A stretch of 5,775 bases of DNA from Candidatus Cloacimonadota bacterium (GTDB taxonomy: Bacteria; Cloacimonadota; Cloacimonadia; JGIOTU-2; B8-G9): assembly GCA_003647765.1 (NCBI GenBank), contig QMNM01000116.1, positions 1-5,775 of the forward strand. Reading direction: 5' to 3'. This document shows positions 1 through 4,919 of this stretch, piece after piece. Position numbers and translations under genes: made by a program. Under the pieces are notes generated by a model. It had not been told where the DNA came from. It was given only the letters and a program-made list of their open reading frames with translations, and made no database searches. How positions within the stretch are numbered: the first letter of the stretch is position 1; every line of letters starts with the position of its first letter.

Positions 1-795
1 CTCAAGTGCCTTAGATGTTGCTTCCTTACTCCACCAGGGAACTTTTATTTTTACCTCTTTCCCTTCTATCTTTCTCACTATCCCATAGAAAGCATCACTT
101 AATAGTCCCATCACAGGACCCAGGCATAAACCTACTCCCAGGAATTCATCACTTACCTGAGCAGCTTCCAGGAATTTCCCTATCCATTCTCTCTTAGTAT
201 GTAAGGCTTTTAACGCAGCTTTGAATCCTGATTGTTCTGCAAGTTTTGCTATTTCTCTAACTCTCTCTATGTTCTTTGTCAGTTTATACAGCCCTTTAAA
301 TCTACCAAGAGCTGCGTCCATGAGGTGGCCTGCCGCCCTCTTGGCCCCCATCGGGCCAAGAGGCAATGAGGCGGCAGCATTGAATAAATCAGCAACAGAA
401 CTTGCAAGCTCTCCTGCCGCTATGAGTGGTGCAGTTACAGCAGCTACAGAAGGAACAGCAACAGTAACTACTTCTAAAGCAGTTGTAGCTGTAGAGATTA
501 CATCTTCCACATCGTCTATCCAGTTAATAATCCTCTGAAGTTTTTTGCCCCATTCTGGAATAGGACTTTTGGATATCCTCTTTGCTATTTCTCTTCTTCT
601 TTCAAGTTCTTCTAAGCCTTCTTTAGTAAACTTGCTGTAGTCTCTTTCACTATGAGGCTTTTTAAGCTCTTCTAACTCTTCGTCATTAAACTGATAGCGG
701 GGTTTTATGTGAATGATGTCAGTCAGCCCAGGAATGACAATTTCGTAAGTCTGCCGATCTTTGTAAGTATTTTCAAATCTTTTCTTTTCGGTCAT
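1..795 (-). CDS. Alanine-rich hydrophobic protein, candidate membrane-active or DNA-delivery virion protein (3' end beyond window)
   Basis: This open frame runs from an ATG at 795 to the left edge without a stop, giving 265 visible residues; the C-terminus is outside the window. Residues 1-90 are charged and helical (for example the E/K-rich stretch 38-70). Residues 104-145 form a long Ala/Val-rich stretch of low charge, with V-A-V-P-S-V-A-A-V and A-P-L-I-A-A-G. Residues 217-240 are a second Gly/Leu-rich hydrophobic stretch (G-V-G-L-C-L-G-P-V-M-G-L-L), followed by a basic segment and P-W-W near 253-255. The start overlaps the stop of the M15 gene as ATGA, so the two are probably translationally coupled; no separate good Shine-Dalgarno is seen. 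I recognise no family. The composition resembles virion proteins that insert into membranes during genome delivery, but it could equally be an internal membrane or scaffold-like protein. A strong stem-loop lies inside it at 330-377. Reading frame certain, function speculative. Confidence 0.85.
   Translation of the reverse strand, partial: MTEKKRFENTYKDRQTYEIVIPGLTDIIHIKPRYQFNDEELEELKKPHSERDYSKFTKEGLEELERRREIAKRISKSPIPEWGKKLQRIINWIDDVEDVISTATTALEVVTVAVPSVAAVTAPLIAAGELASSVADLFNAAASLPLGPMGAKRAAGHLMDAALGRFKGLYKLTKNIERVREIAKLAEQSGFKAALKALHTKREWIGKFLEAAQVSDEFLGVGLCLGPVMGLLSDAFYGIVRKIEGKEVKIKVPWWSKEATSKALE
330..377. repeat. Strong GC-rich interrupted inverted repeat (stem-loop)
   Basis: The outer arms are 330-337 (ctgccgcc) and 370-377 (ggcggcag), 8 perfect pairs. 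The inner arms are 338-347 (ctcttggccc) and 353-362 (gggccaagag), 10 perfect pairs. The apical loop is 5 bases (348-352), and one 7-base bulge lies at 363-369. The stem totals 18 Watson-Crick pairs in 48 bases and is much richer in G+C than its surroundings. It lies within codons for an Ala/Gly-rich part of the protein, roughly residues 140-155. No T-run follows on either strand, so an intrinsic terminator is unlikely. Possible roles are an RNA structure, a protein-binding site, or a packaging or replication signal; the sequence does not choose between them. Confidence 0.8.
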
Positions 796-1085
796 CTTTT
801 GGGGTCATATTCAATGTGGATGTGGTCTTTCTCTACTACGATGTCATAATCCTTTCCCAGTAACAACTTCAGAGCGTTCACCACAGCATCTACATTCCCG
901 CGAGGAAGCCTCACATCAACAGCAAGATGTGCATAGTGAAGCGATGAAGGCATGTGATCTCCTTCGTAAGTGCTTGTTATAACTGCTTCCTCCCCAAAAT
1001 CTTTAAAAGCCTGGTCAATCAGATTAAGAGCTCGTCTCATAGGCCTCTTTAACTTGCTTATGTCTACTCCTAATTTAAGCAACAT
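792..1085 (-). CDS. M15-type zinc D,D- or L,D-peptidase, candidate lysin
   Basis: This 97-residue protein carries the sequence pattern of the M15 (hedgehog/DD-peptidase) fold. S-S-L-H50 with A-V-D57 matches S-x-H-x6-D, and E85-K-D-H88-I-H90-I-E matches the C-terminal catalytic and zinc-binding stretch. H50, D57 and a histidine of the H-x-H would bind zinc, with an acidic residue as general base. Enzymes of this family cut peptide cross-links or stems of peptidoglycan, and phages use them as endolysins or virion entry enzymes. At 97 residues it is shorter than most family members and has no wall-binding domain, signal peptide or membrane segment, so export would need help or it would act from the virion. 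The start is supported by GAGGAGG about 8 bases upstream, embedded in the end of the preceding gene, whose stop lies 3 bases away. Its stop overlaps the next start as ATGA. Confidence 0.82.
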   Translation of the reverse strand: MLLKLGVDISKLKRPMRRALNLIDQAFKDFGEEAVITSTYEGDHMPSSLHYAHLAVDVRLPRGNVDAVVNALKLLLGKDYDIVVEKDHIHIEYDPKR

Positions 1086-1088
1086 ATC

Positions 1089-1529
1089 TCATACCTCCTC
1101 AATGTTTATGTTGAATTTCTTGAGAACATAACGAGTATCTGCATTTACAGTTTCGCATACAACCAAAGGTATATATTCCGCCTGGAAAGGATCTATATCT
1201 CTCATCAGCGTTATGTAAGTGATTATCTGCCCTACACATCTCAGATGTGCATGCTGAGTAACTTCTATGACTAAAAACTTCTTTTCTTTCGTAAAAGCAA
1301 CAGCATCAATCCTGACAGCAGCAGAATACATCCATGATGAGACTATTCTATCTGGCAAGTGGTTTGGCGGGTTCTGGATTGTGATTGCAAAGTTGTAAAG
1401 AACATACTCAAGCTCATCTTGATGCTGTGCAAGCCATCTATGCCAGACAGGAACATCTGGCGGGAGCATCTGAGGCGGTCTTCCTCGCCAGGAGGGGTCT
1501 TTCTTTACAGTGTAATACCACCATGACAT
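1089..1529 (-). CDS. PD-(D/E)XK nuclease-like fold protein, possibly lacking the catalytic lysine
   Basis: This is a 146-residue protein. R-I-D75-A-V-A-F, then a charged turn, then F-L-V-I-E89-V-T91 followed by Q101-I-I-T-Y105 resembles the RecB/Cas4-like PD-(D/E)XK core: a D on one strand, E-x-K on the next, then Q-x3-Y on the helix. Here the usual lysine position is threonine (T91), with histidines at 93 and 95. A further strand (Y-I-P-L-V-V-C, about 119-125) and a C-terminal strand complete an alpha/beta fold. The N-terminus is Trp/Pro-rich. The loss of lysine suggests an inactive or altered nuclease, or a DNA-binding or structural role; a true divergent nuclease is also possible. The gene starts one base after the stop of the preceding small gene and has only a weak purine-rich ribosome site, so it probably depends on coupling. 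It sits between putative virion genes and the lysin. Confidence 0.7.
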   Translation of the reverse strand: MSWWYYTVKKDPSWRGRPPQMLPPDVPVWHRWLAQHQDELEYVLYNFAITIQNPPNHLPDRIVSSWMYSAAVRIDAVAFTKEKKFLVIEVTQHAHLRCVGQIITYITLMRDIDPFQAEYIPLVVCETVNADTRYVLKKFNINIEEV

Positions 1530-1530
1530 C

Positions 1531-1707
1531 TTATTCTTCTACTTCTAAAAGCACTTTCAGTATCTCAACAAAGATGTCGTCAAGTGGATTGTTTGTCTTC
1601 TTTGCATGATGCTCAAGCTGCTTTACAAAATTCTGTGCAGCTGCTTTTAGCTCTGGAGTTATAACTTTTAAAATCTTCGGTAGCATTTTCTCTATCAACT
1701 TGAACAT
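1531..1707 (-). CDS. Small amphipathic helical protein, 58 residues
   Basis: This is a small protein of unknown function. From the ATG at 1707 it has 58 residues and looks almost entirely helical: M-F-K-L-I-E-K-M-L-P-K-I-L-K-V-I, a central Lys/Ala helix, a turn with N-N-P-L-D-D, and a final I-F-V-E-I-L-K-V-L-L-E-V helix. Hydrophobic residues are spaced to form amphipathic helices rather than a clean membrane span. The alternative ATG at 1722 would add five residues, but the best ribosome site (GGAGG at 1713-1717) lies 5 bases before 1707 and overlaps the codons just after the 1722 start, so 1707 is preferred. It could be a minor capsid, membrane-associated or holin-like component; none of these is shown by the sequence. 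Its stop is one base from the start of the 146-residue gene. Confidence 0.75.
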   Translation of the reverse strand: MFKLIEKMLPKILKVITPELKAAAQNFVKQLEHHAKKTNNPLDDIFVEILKVLLEVEE

Positions 1708-1712
1708 CTCAA

Positions 1713-1720
1713 CCTCCCCC
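1713..1720 (-). promoter_or_regulatory. Ribosome binding site deciding the start at 1707
   Basis: The minus strand reads GGGGGAGG here, with GGAGG ending 5 bases before the ATG at 1707. The upstream in-frame ATG at 1722 has only a distant GGAGAA about 12 bases before it and shares a base with this site. This favours the shorter 58-residue product. Confidence 0.75.
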
Positions 1721-1731
1721 ATCTCGTAAAT

Positions 1732-3030
1732 TTATTCTCCTACAAAGTAATAAAGAATTCCAGGAGCGGTTTCTGTAGCATTTGTGCATGAAGCATTAAT
1801 TTGAACAGCTTCTATTTCTGCGTCAAAGCTTTGTCCTTCATCAAGATAAATCGTTTGCATATCTGAAATGTTTTTCCCAGACAGAAAATCATACAAAGGC
1901 AGTATTTTAATTTCCCAACTGCCAGCTTTAGCATAAAAAGAGACATTCTTACTGACAATACCACTTACAACTGTTCGCTCTGAAGTATCAGTAACTTCAA
2001 GTTTTCCGCTTGTGTATGTAATAGCTGCTGAAGTTATTCGCTGTCTTGCCCTAACATCAGCTACAGGTCGCACAGAACCAAGTGGACTTGGCATTATCTG
2101 CACTATCTTTGTCTCATCAGGTCTTGCAAGATTAATTGCAGATAGAAATTCTGGTGGCTTTTGGATTTTAGAAATATCAGGAGAAACGCCAGGAGGTTTT
2201 TCTTTGAATATATCCCGTGCTTCTTTTGCTGTTTCAGGATAAGGTATCAGCTTATCAGGAACAGGTGGAGCTGGTATAGGTTGAGCTTCTGTTATCTCTA
2301 TAAGTCTATTGTCTTCAAGTGTTTCTTCTATTTTTCTTAGAGGATTGTAATAGTTCAAGAAAGGTATCTCTTCTACAGATATCTCTGCTAATGAGCAAAA
2401 TAGATGTATTCTTGCATAAGCTTCTCCTGCTGCTTTTACTACTTCAAGTGTCAGTGTATCGTTTTTTCTCAAAAAAGTCTGAAGAGGTAGAAAATTAAGT
2501 AAAGGAAGACCTAAAAAGGGATAATACACAAAATCAGCAATCTCTTCTTCATTCTTAAAAAGCTTATATCTCGTTTCTTCAAATCCTCCTAGATCAAGCA
2601 AAACCCCAAGAATAAACAATTTTGTCTCTTGTTTATGCGTATATAAAGCTACTTTCTTTTCAATGTCTAAAGCTTCCCCGAATGCATCTGCTGGTCTTAC
2701 ATGCAAATGTGTCTTTTTCTCAAGAAAGCTTTTAATCTCTGCTTCTTTATAAAAAATTGCAGCAGCATAATCATATGCAGGATCGTCTTCTGTTTCTATT
2801 ACAACCCGCACTCCCTTTTTACTTTTTGCAAAGCAAGGTAAAAAAGTGTTGAATTCATCTATTCCGTAAGGTCTTCTGACAGAACTCCATAGTCCAGGAT
2901 AAACTTCAACTTTCATTGAAACCGAGCGGGGGCAACTGATAAACCCAAGAACTTCATCTTCACCATGTCTTAAATATACCGTTTTTGTCGTATTAGCTTG
3001 CATGTTTATCAAAAATGTTGCTACTCTCAT
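1732..3030 (-). CDS. Multidomain beta-rich protein with proline-rich hinge, candidate spike/vertex protein
   Basis: This 432-residue protein falls into beta-rich segments. A first segment (about 12-95) ends in K-K-G-V-R-V-V-I-E. A second (about 125-215) ends in R-K-N-D-T-L-T-L-E-V-V. A proline-rich linker spans about 250-295 (P-I-P-A-P-P-V-P and later K-P-P). A C-terminal segment (about 330-432) contains S-F-Y-A-K-A-G-S-W-E-I-K-I-L and ends with E-G-Q-S-F-D-A-E-I-E and a hydrophobic strand. These patterns recall the jelly-roll-like strands of the two genes just upstream. No transmembrane segment or signal peptide is evident. Multidomain beta proteins with a proline hinge beside capsid genes often form vertex spikes or receptor-binding proteins, which is my inference here. 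GAGGAG lies 6 bases before the start, overlapping the end of the upstream gene 3 bases away. Gene certain, role moderate to low. Confidence 0.8.
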   Translation of the reverse strand: MRVATFLINMQANTTKTVYLRHGEDEVLGFISCPRSVSMKVEVYPGLWSSVRRPYGIDEFNTFLPCFAKSKKGVRVVIETEDDPAYDYAAAIFYKEAEIKSFLEKKTHLHVRPADAFGEALDIEKKVALYTHKQETKLFILGVLLDLGGFEETRYKLFKNEEEIADFVYYPFLGLPLLNFLPLQTFLRKNDTLTLEVVKAAGEAYARIHLFCSLAEISVEEIPFLNYYNPLRKIEETLEDNRLIEITEAQPIPAPPVPDKLIPYPETAKEARDIFKEKPPGVSPDISKIQKPPEFLSAINLARPDETKIVQIMPSPLGSVRPVADVRARQRITSAAITYTSGKLEVTDTSERTVVSGIVSKNVSFYAKAGSWEIKILPLYDFLSGKNISDMQTIYLDEGQSFDAEIEAVQINASCTNATETAPGILYYFVGE

Positions 3031-3033
3031 CTC

Positions 3034-3345
3034 CTACTCCTCATAAGCAAGTGTCATGTAGATTGTATGATCGTATCCTCCTACATCTTCTCCTCCTACC
3101 TCTACACTTTTAGGACCCGCAACTTCTATTTCTAATGGAATAAAATTTCCCTGGTTAATTGCAAATTCGCAAGGTATTTCTACAATTCTGTCTCCTTCTA
3201 TTTCTATAAAGCTCAGACAGTCACTTTCAGAAGTCCGCCCAAACCCTTTTAGAATAACCTTTTTTTCAGCAGGAAGTGTAAGGATTGTCTCTTTCTTACT
3301 CTGATTTGCTGGTATTGTTAACTTTGTGGTCTTATACCTTAACAT
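3034..3345 (-). CDS. Small single jelly-roll-like protein, candidate minor capsid/penton component
   Basis: This 103-residue protein looks almost entirely beta. Alternating hydrophobic strands are T-I-L-T-L (about 20-24), K-V-I-L-K-G-F, S-F-I-E-I-E, R-I-V-E-I, P-L-E-I-E-V (70-75) and T-I-Y-M-T-L (94-99), enough for one eight-stranded barrel. Residues 45-57 (S-F-I-E-I-E-G-D-R-I-V-E-I) resemble residues 41-55 of the upstream 303-residue protein (S-F-I-T-L-K-I-G-N-R-T-V). In both, a P-A-containing strand lies about 20 residues earlier and a polar turn plus strand follows. This suggests a shared module. In tailless viruses with jelly-roll capsids, a small single-barrel protein usually forms the pentameric vertex. 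The start has GGAGG 5 bases upstream, and the gap from the capsid gene is 25 bases. A short G-G-E/G-G turn repeat (V-G-G-E-D-V-G-G-Y) sits near 83-91. Gene strongly supported; function inferred. Confidence 0.85.
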   Translation of the reverse strand: MLRYKTTKLTIPANQSKKETILTLPAEKKVILKGFGRTSESDCLSFIEIEGDRIVEIPCEFAINQGNFIPLEIEVAGPKSVEVGGEDVGGYDHTIYMTLAYEE

Positions 3346-3370
3346 CTTTTCCTCCTCTCATATTTAATCA

Positions 3371-4282
3371 TTATTCAGGTTTTACTACTTTTCCTACCAG
3401 AGCAAAAACAATTTTTCCTGCTGGAGCACCTGAATTTTCCTCTACATAAAACTTAACTTCAACAGCCATTTCATCGCCTCTTCTAAAGATAAGAGGTTCT
3501 TCAAATATAAAGATGTCTCCTTTATCTCCTCTTGGGATAAATGGAAGTTCATTATTATCTCCTCCATACTTCTCATTAGCTGAACCACTTTCTGGTTGTT
3601 CAGCTTCTGTAACAAATCCTTCTTCATTAGGATGAAGAAGCAGCTCAGTTCCTTTCCATATTCTTATTGCTCTCTGTATTGCAAAAGCATCAGCTCCTCC
3701 TGCATATGTATTCTGGCTATAAGGCACAGTTCCTAACCCGTATAGGTGGAATTCATCGTAAGGGCACGCAACCTCTTCAAAAGGCCAGGAATGCATCTCT
3801 GCTGGGTTCAAGCACTTATCAAGTCTATACCAGTTTTCTGATGTAATATCATACTTATTAGTTCCATGTATGATTATAAGTCTTTCCCTTGCACTTTTCC
3901 CGTTTGGCATATCTTCTTTAATGTCTTCTGGATCTACTAATTTGAAATGCATTCCTATTACTGTCGTTGCTGAACTCCCTTGCACTAATATTTTTTCTCC
4001 TTCTGCTACCGGGAACTCTGTAGGCAATCCAACTTGCTTTAATGCTCTCAGCAATGACTTATATGATGAACCTGAGGAGGGAGGTAAAGCTTGATTCATA
4101 ATATGCGGACCTGTTTGAAGGTATAACACAGTCCTGTTCCCAATCTTAAGTGTTATAAAAGAGCGGTTATTAGCAAAGCTGAAAATATCCGTAATAATAG
4201 CTCCTGATCCAGCTGGTGGAGTATACTCAAGTTTATCAGTATCTCTTACTACTATTTCCTGGAAAGCTTTCTTTACTGCCAT
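3371..4282 (-). CDS. Beta-rich protein, candidate double jelly-roll major capsid protein
   Basis: This 303-residue protein is dominated by short beta strands with little helix. The N-terminal half (about 5-116) has P-P-A-G-S-G-A-I-I-T-D-I-F, S-F-I-T-L-K-I-G-N-R-T-V-L-Y-L and, after one short helix (74-84), F-P-V-A-E-G-E-K-I-L-V with I-G-M-H-F-K-L-V. After a charged linker (117-133) the C-terminal half (about 134-303) has its own strands and closes with F-R-R-G-D-E-M-A-V-E-V-K-F and K-I-V-F-A-L-V-G-K-V-V. Both halves therefore end with the same turn-strand-loop-strand pattern, as expected for two stacked jelly rolls. The length matches small double-barrel capsid proteins, which run from roughly 270 to 400 residues. 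Its ribosome site is the best in the window: TAAGGAGGT, 8 bases upstream and using the stop of the previous gene. An alternative is a single-barrel large capsid protein with an inserted domain. An HK97 fold looks unlikely from the lack of long helices. Gene certain, capsid role inferred. Confidence 0.85.
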   Translation of the reverse strand: MAVKKAFQEIVVRDTDKLEYTPPAGSGAIITDIFSFANNRSFITLKIGNRTVLYLQTGPHIMNQALPPSSGSSYKSLLRALKQVGLPTEFPVAEGEKILVQGSSATTVIGMHFKLVDPEDIKEDMPNGKSARERLIIIHGTNKYDITSENWYRLDKCLNPAEMHSWPFEEVACPYDEFHLYGLGTVPYSQNTYAGGADAFAIQRAIRIWKGTELLLHPNEEGFVTEAEQPESGSANEKYGGDNNELPFIPRGDKGDIFIFEEPLIFRRGDEMAVEVKFYVEENSGAPAGKIVFALVGKVVKPE

Positions 4283-4290
4283 CTCTATTT

Positions 4291-4299
4291 ACCTCCTTA
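4291..4299 (-). promoter_or_regulatory. Shine-Dalgarno overlapping the previous stop codon (capsid gene)
   Basis: The minus strand reads TAAGGAGGT. The TAA is the stop of the 142-residue gene and the AAGGAGGT is a near-ideal ribosome site 8 bases before the ATG at 4282. Terminating ribosomes would be placed directly on the next start, which fits high coupled expression of the putative capsid protein. Confidence 0.8.
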
Positions 4300-4725
4300 C
4301 TTCATCATTTCAAGCTTTGCTTTATGAAGAGCCATAGCTATAGCCTGCACTCTCTGTATGTTCTTCACATCACCACGAGGACCACGAGGAGGTAGTTCTG
4401 TTTTTTCAATGATGTCTCTGTATGGAGCAAAATTCTTTTCATAGTCTGGTCTCGCAATCATTACTCCTTCGCTAAATCTTGCTGGACCTTTAGTTAAAGT
4501 CCTTTCCTGCCATCTCTTTGTTCCTGCCTTGCTTACTCCGCTCGCATATCTCCCCTCATTAGCCGCCTTTATTACCGCTTCTTTGTAAATTGGATCAGCT
4601 TTTACAGCCTCTTCTGCCCAATCTTTCTTAGGGTCTTTCACACCTTCCTGGTAATCTGTAGCCCTCTGAGGGGTAACAGTTGCCCACTTTTCTGCAATTT
4701 TCTGTATTGACCTTATCTTTGCCAT
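4297..4725 (-). CDS. Basic 142-residue protein upstream of capsid gene, function unknown
   Basis: I do not recognise a named family. The protein is mostly helical and rich in Lys, Arg and Ala. The N-terminal half has two charged helices (about 1-15 and 34-58). The middle holds R-W-Q-E-R-T-L-T-K-G-P-A-R-F (71-84). The C-terminal part has N-F-A-P-Y-R-D-I-I (98-106), a L-P-P-R-G-P-R-G-D loop (111-119) and a final helix with R-V-Q-A-I-A-M-A-L-H (125-134). The conspicuous aromatic, glycine and proline positions suggest a conserved viral family. Its place directly before the putative capsid gene and its positive charge fit a small structural, scaffold or nucleic-acid-binding virion protein. The start has TAAGGAGGT 6 bases upstream of ATG within an A-rich 30-base spacer. 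Its stop codon forms part of the next gene's ribosome site. Confidence 0.83.
   Translation of the reverse strand: MAKIRSIQKIAEKWATVTPQRATDYQEGVKDPKKDWAEEAVKADPIYKEAVIKAANEGRYASGVSKAGTKRWQERTLTKGPARFSEGVMIARPDYEKNFAPYRDIIEKTELPPRGPRGDVKNIQRVQAIAMALHKAKLEMMK
4372..4389. repeat. Nine-base tandem duplication
   Basis: The unit accacgagg occurs twice in a row (4372-4380 and 4381-4389). In the 142-residue protein this encodes the repeated P-R-G of the P-P-R-G-P-R-G-D loop. It is probably a small in-frame slippage duplication. Confidence 0.6.
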
Positions 4726-4730
4726 TTCCC

Positions 4731-4740
4731 TACCTCCTTA
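4731..4740 (-). promoter_or_regulatory. Strong ribosome binding site of the 142-residue gene
   Basis: The minus strand reads TAAGGAGGTA, with AAGGAGGT ending 6 bases before the ATG at 4725. It follows an A-rich tract (4741-4758 on the minus strand), a context often seen at well-translated genes. The spacer from the previous stop is 30 bases (4726-4755), the largest true gap in the window, and no promoter is convincing in it. Confidence 0.7.
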
Positions 4741-4755
4741 CTTTTTTTGTTTTTA

Positions 4756-4917
4756 TTAACTTGGAGCAGCTACAGGTGTAGCTGCTTCTTCTTCTGATTT
4801 GAACTCTATCGTAACCTGAACTATTCCCGTGGGTAGCTTTTCTACTTTCACAATTCTACATCCCAATGGCGTTAGTAAAGCTGATATTCTTTGCAGCTTA
4901 ATTGTATCTTTATCCAT
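4756..4917 (-). CDS. Small 53-residue protein, function unknown
   Basis: An ATG at 4917 opens a 53-codon frame ending in TAA at 4756-4758. It begins M-D-K-D-T-I-K-L-Q-R-I-S-A-L-L, continues with two probable strands (C-R-I-V-K-V-E and I-V-Q-V-T-I-E-F-K), and ends in an acidic then Ala/Pro-rich tail (S-E-E-E-A-A-T-P-V-A-A-P-S). The gene is supported by AAGGAGGG ending 6 bases before the start, by its fit in the space between two real genes (2 bases after the parB-like stop) and by the lack of any alternative gene here. The layout, a helix then a beta hairpin, suggests a compact folded domain with a disordered tail. No family is recognised. It might be a small regulator or a virion component. 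Confidence 0.75.
   Translation of the reverse strand: MDKDTIKLQRISALLTPLGCRIVKVEKLPTGIVQVTIEFKSEEEAATPVAAPS
4765..4786. repeat. Perfect inverted repeat (hairpin) at the end of the 53-residue gene
   Basis: The arms are 4765-4774 (agcagctaca) and 4777-4786 (tgtagctgct), separated by two bases; the practical loop is 4 to 6 bases. In the minus-strand transcript the hairpin is followed by an A-rich stretch rather than a U-run, so it is not a normal intrinsic terminator for these genes. It falls in the codons for the Ala/Pro-rich tail. It could protect or process the downstream structural-gene message or be an operator-like dyad, but some of the symmetry may come from repetitive Ala codons. Confidence 0.65.
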
Positions 4918-4919
4918 AC

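Noticed and set aside
15-197. Plus-strand open frame of 60 codons
   Set aside because: It is antisense to the left-edge coding region, with low-complexity leucine/serine content produced by purine-rich codons on the other strand.
221-538. Plus-strand open frame of 105 codons
   Set aside because: It lies wholly antisense to the alanine-rich gene. It owes its length to the alanine/valine codon composition opposite, and no other plus-strand gene is plausible in the window.
3442-3627. Minus-strand open frame of 61 codons inside the putative capsid gene
   Set aside because: It is a shifted frame of the 303-codon gene with no ribosome site of its own.
3619-3640. Nine-base inverted repeat with 4-base loop in the capsid gene
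   Set aside because: The arms are low-complexity ctt/aag triplets from Glu and Leu/His codons, and a repeat of this size is expected by chance in the window.
3371-4282. HK97-type major capsid protein of a tailed phage
   Set aside because: The protein lacks the long spine helix and the protease/scaffold neighbour usual for that fold, and no tailed-phage packaging or tail genes are seen.
4741-4786. Hairpin plus T-rich tract as an intrinsic terminator
   Set aside because: On the minus-strand transcript the tract after the hairpin is A-rich, not U-rich. On the plus strand the T-run precedes the hairpin, so neither direction fits.
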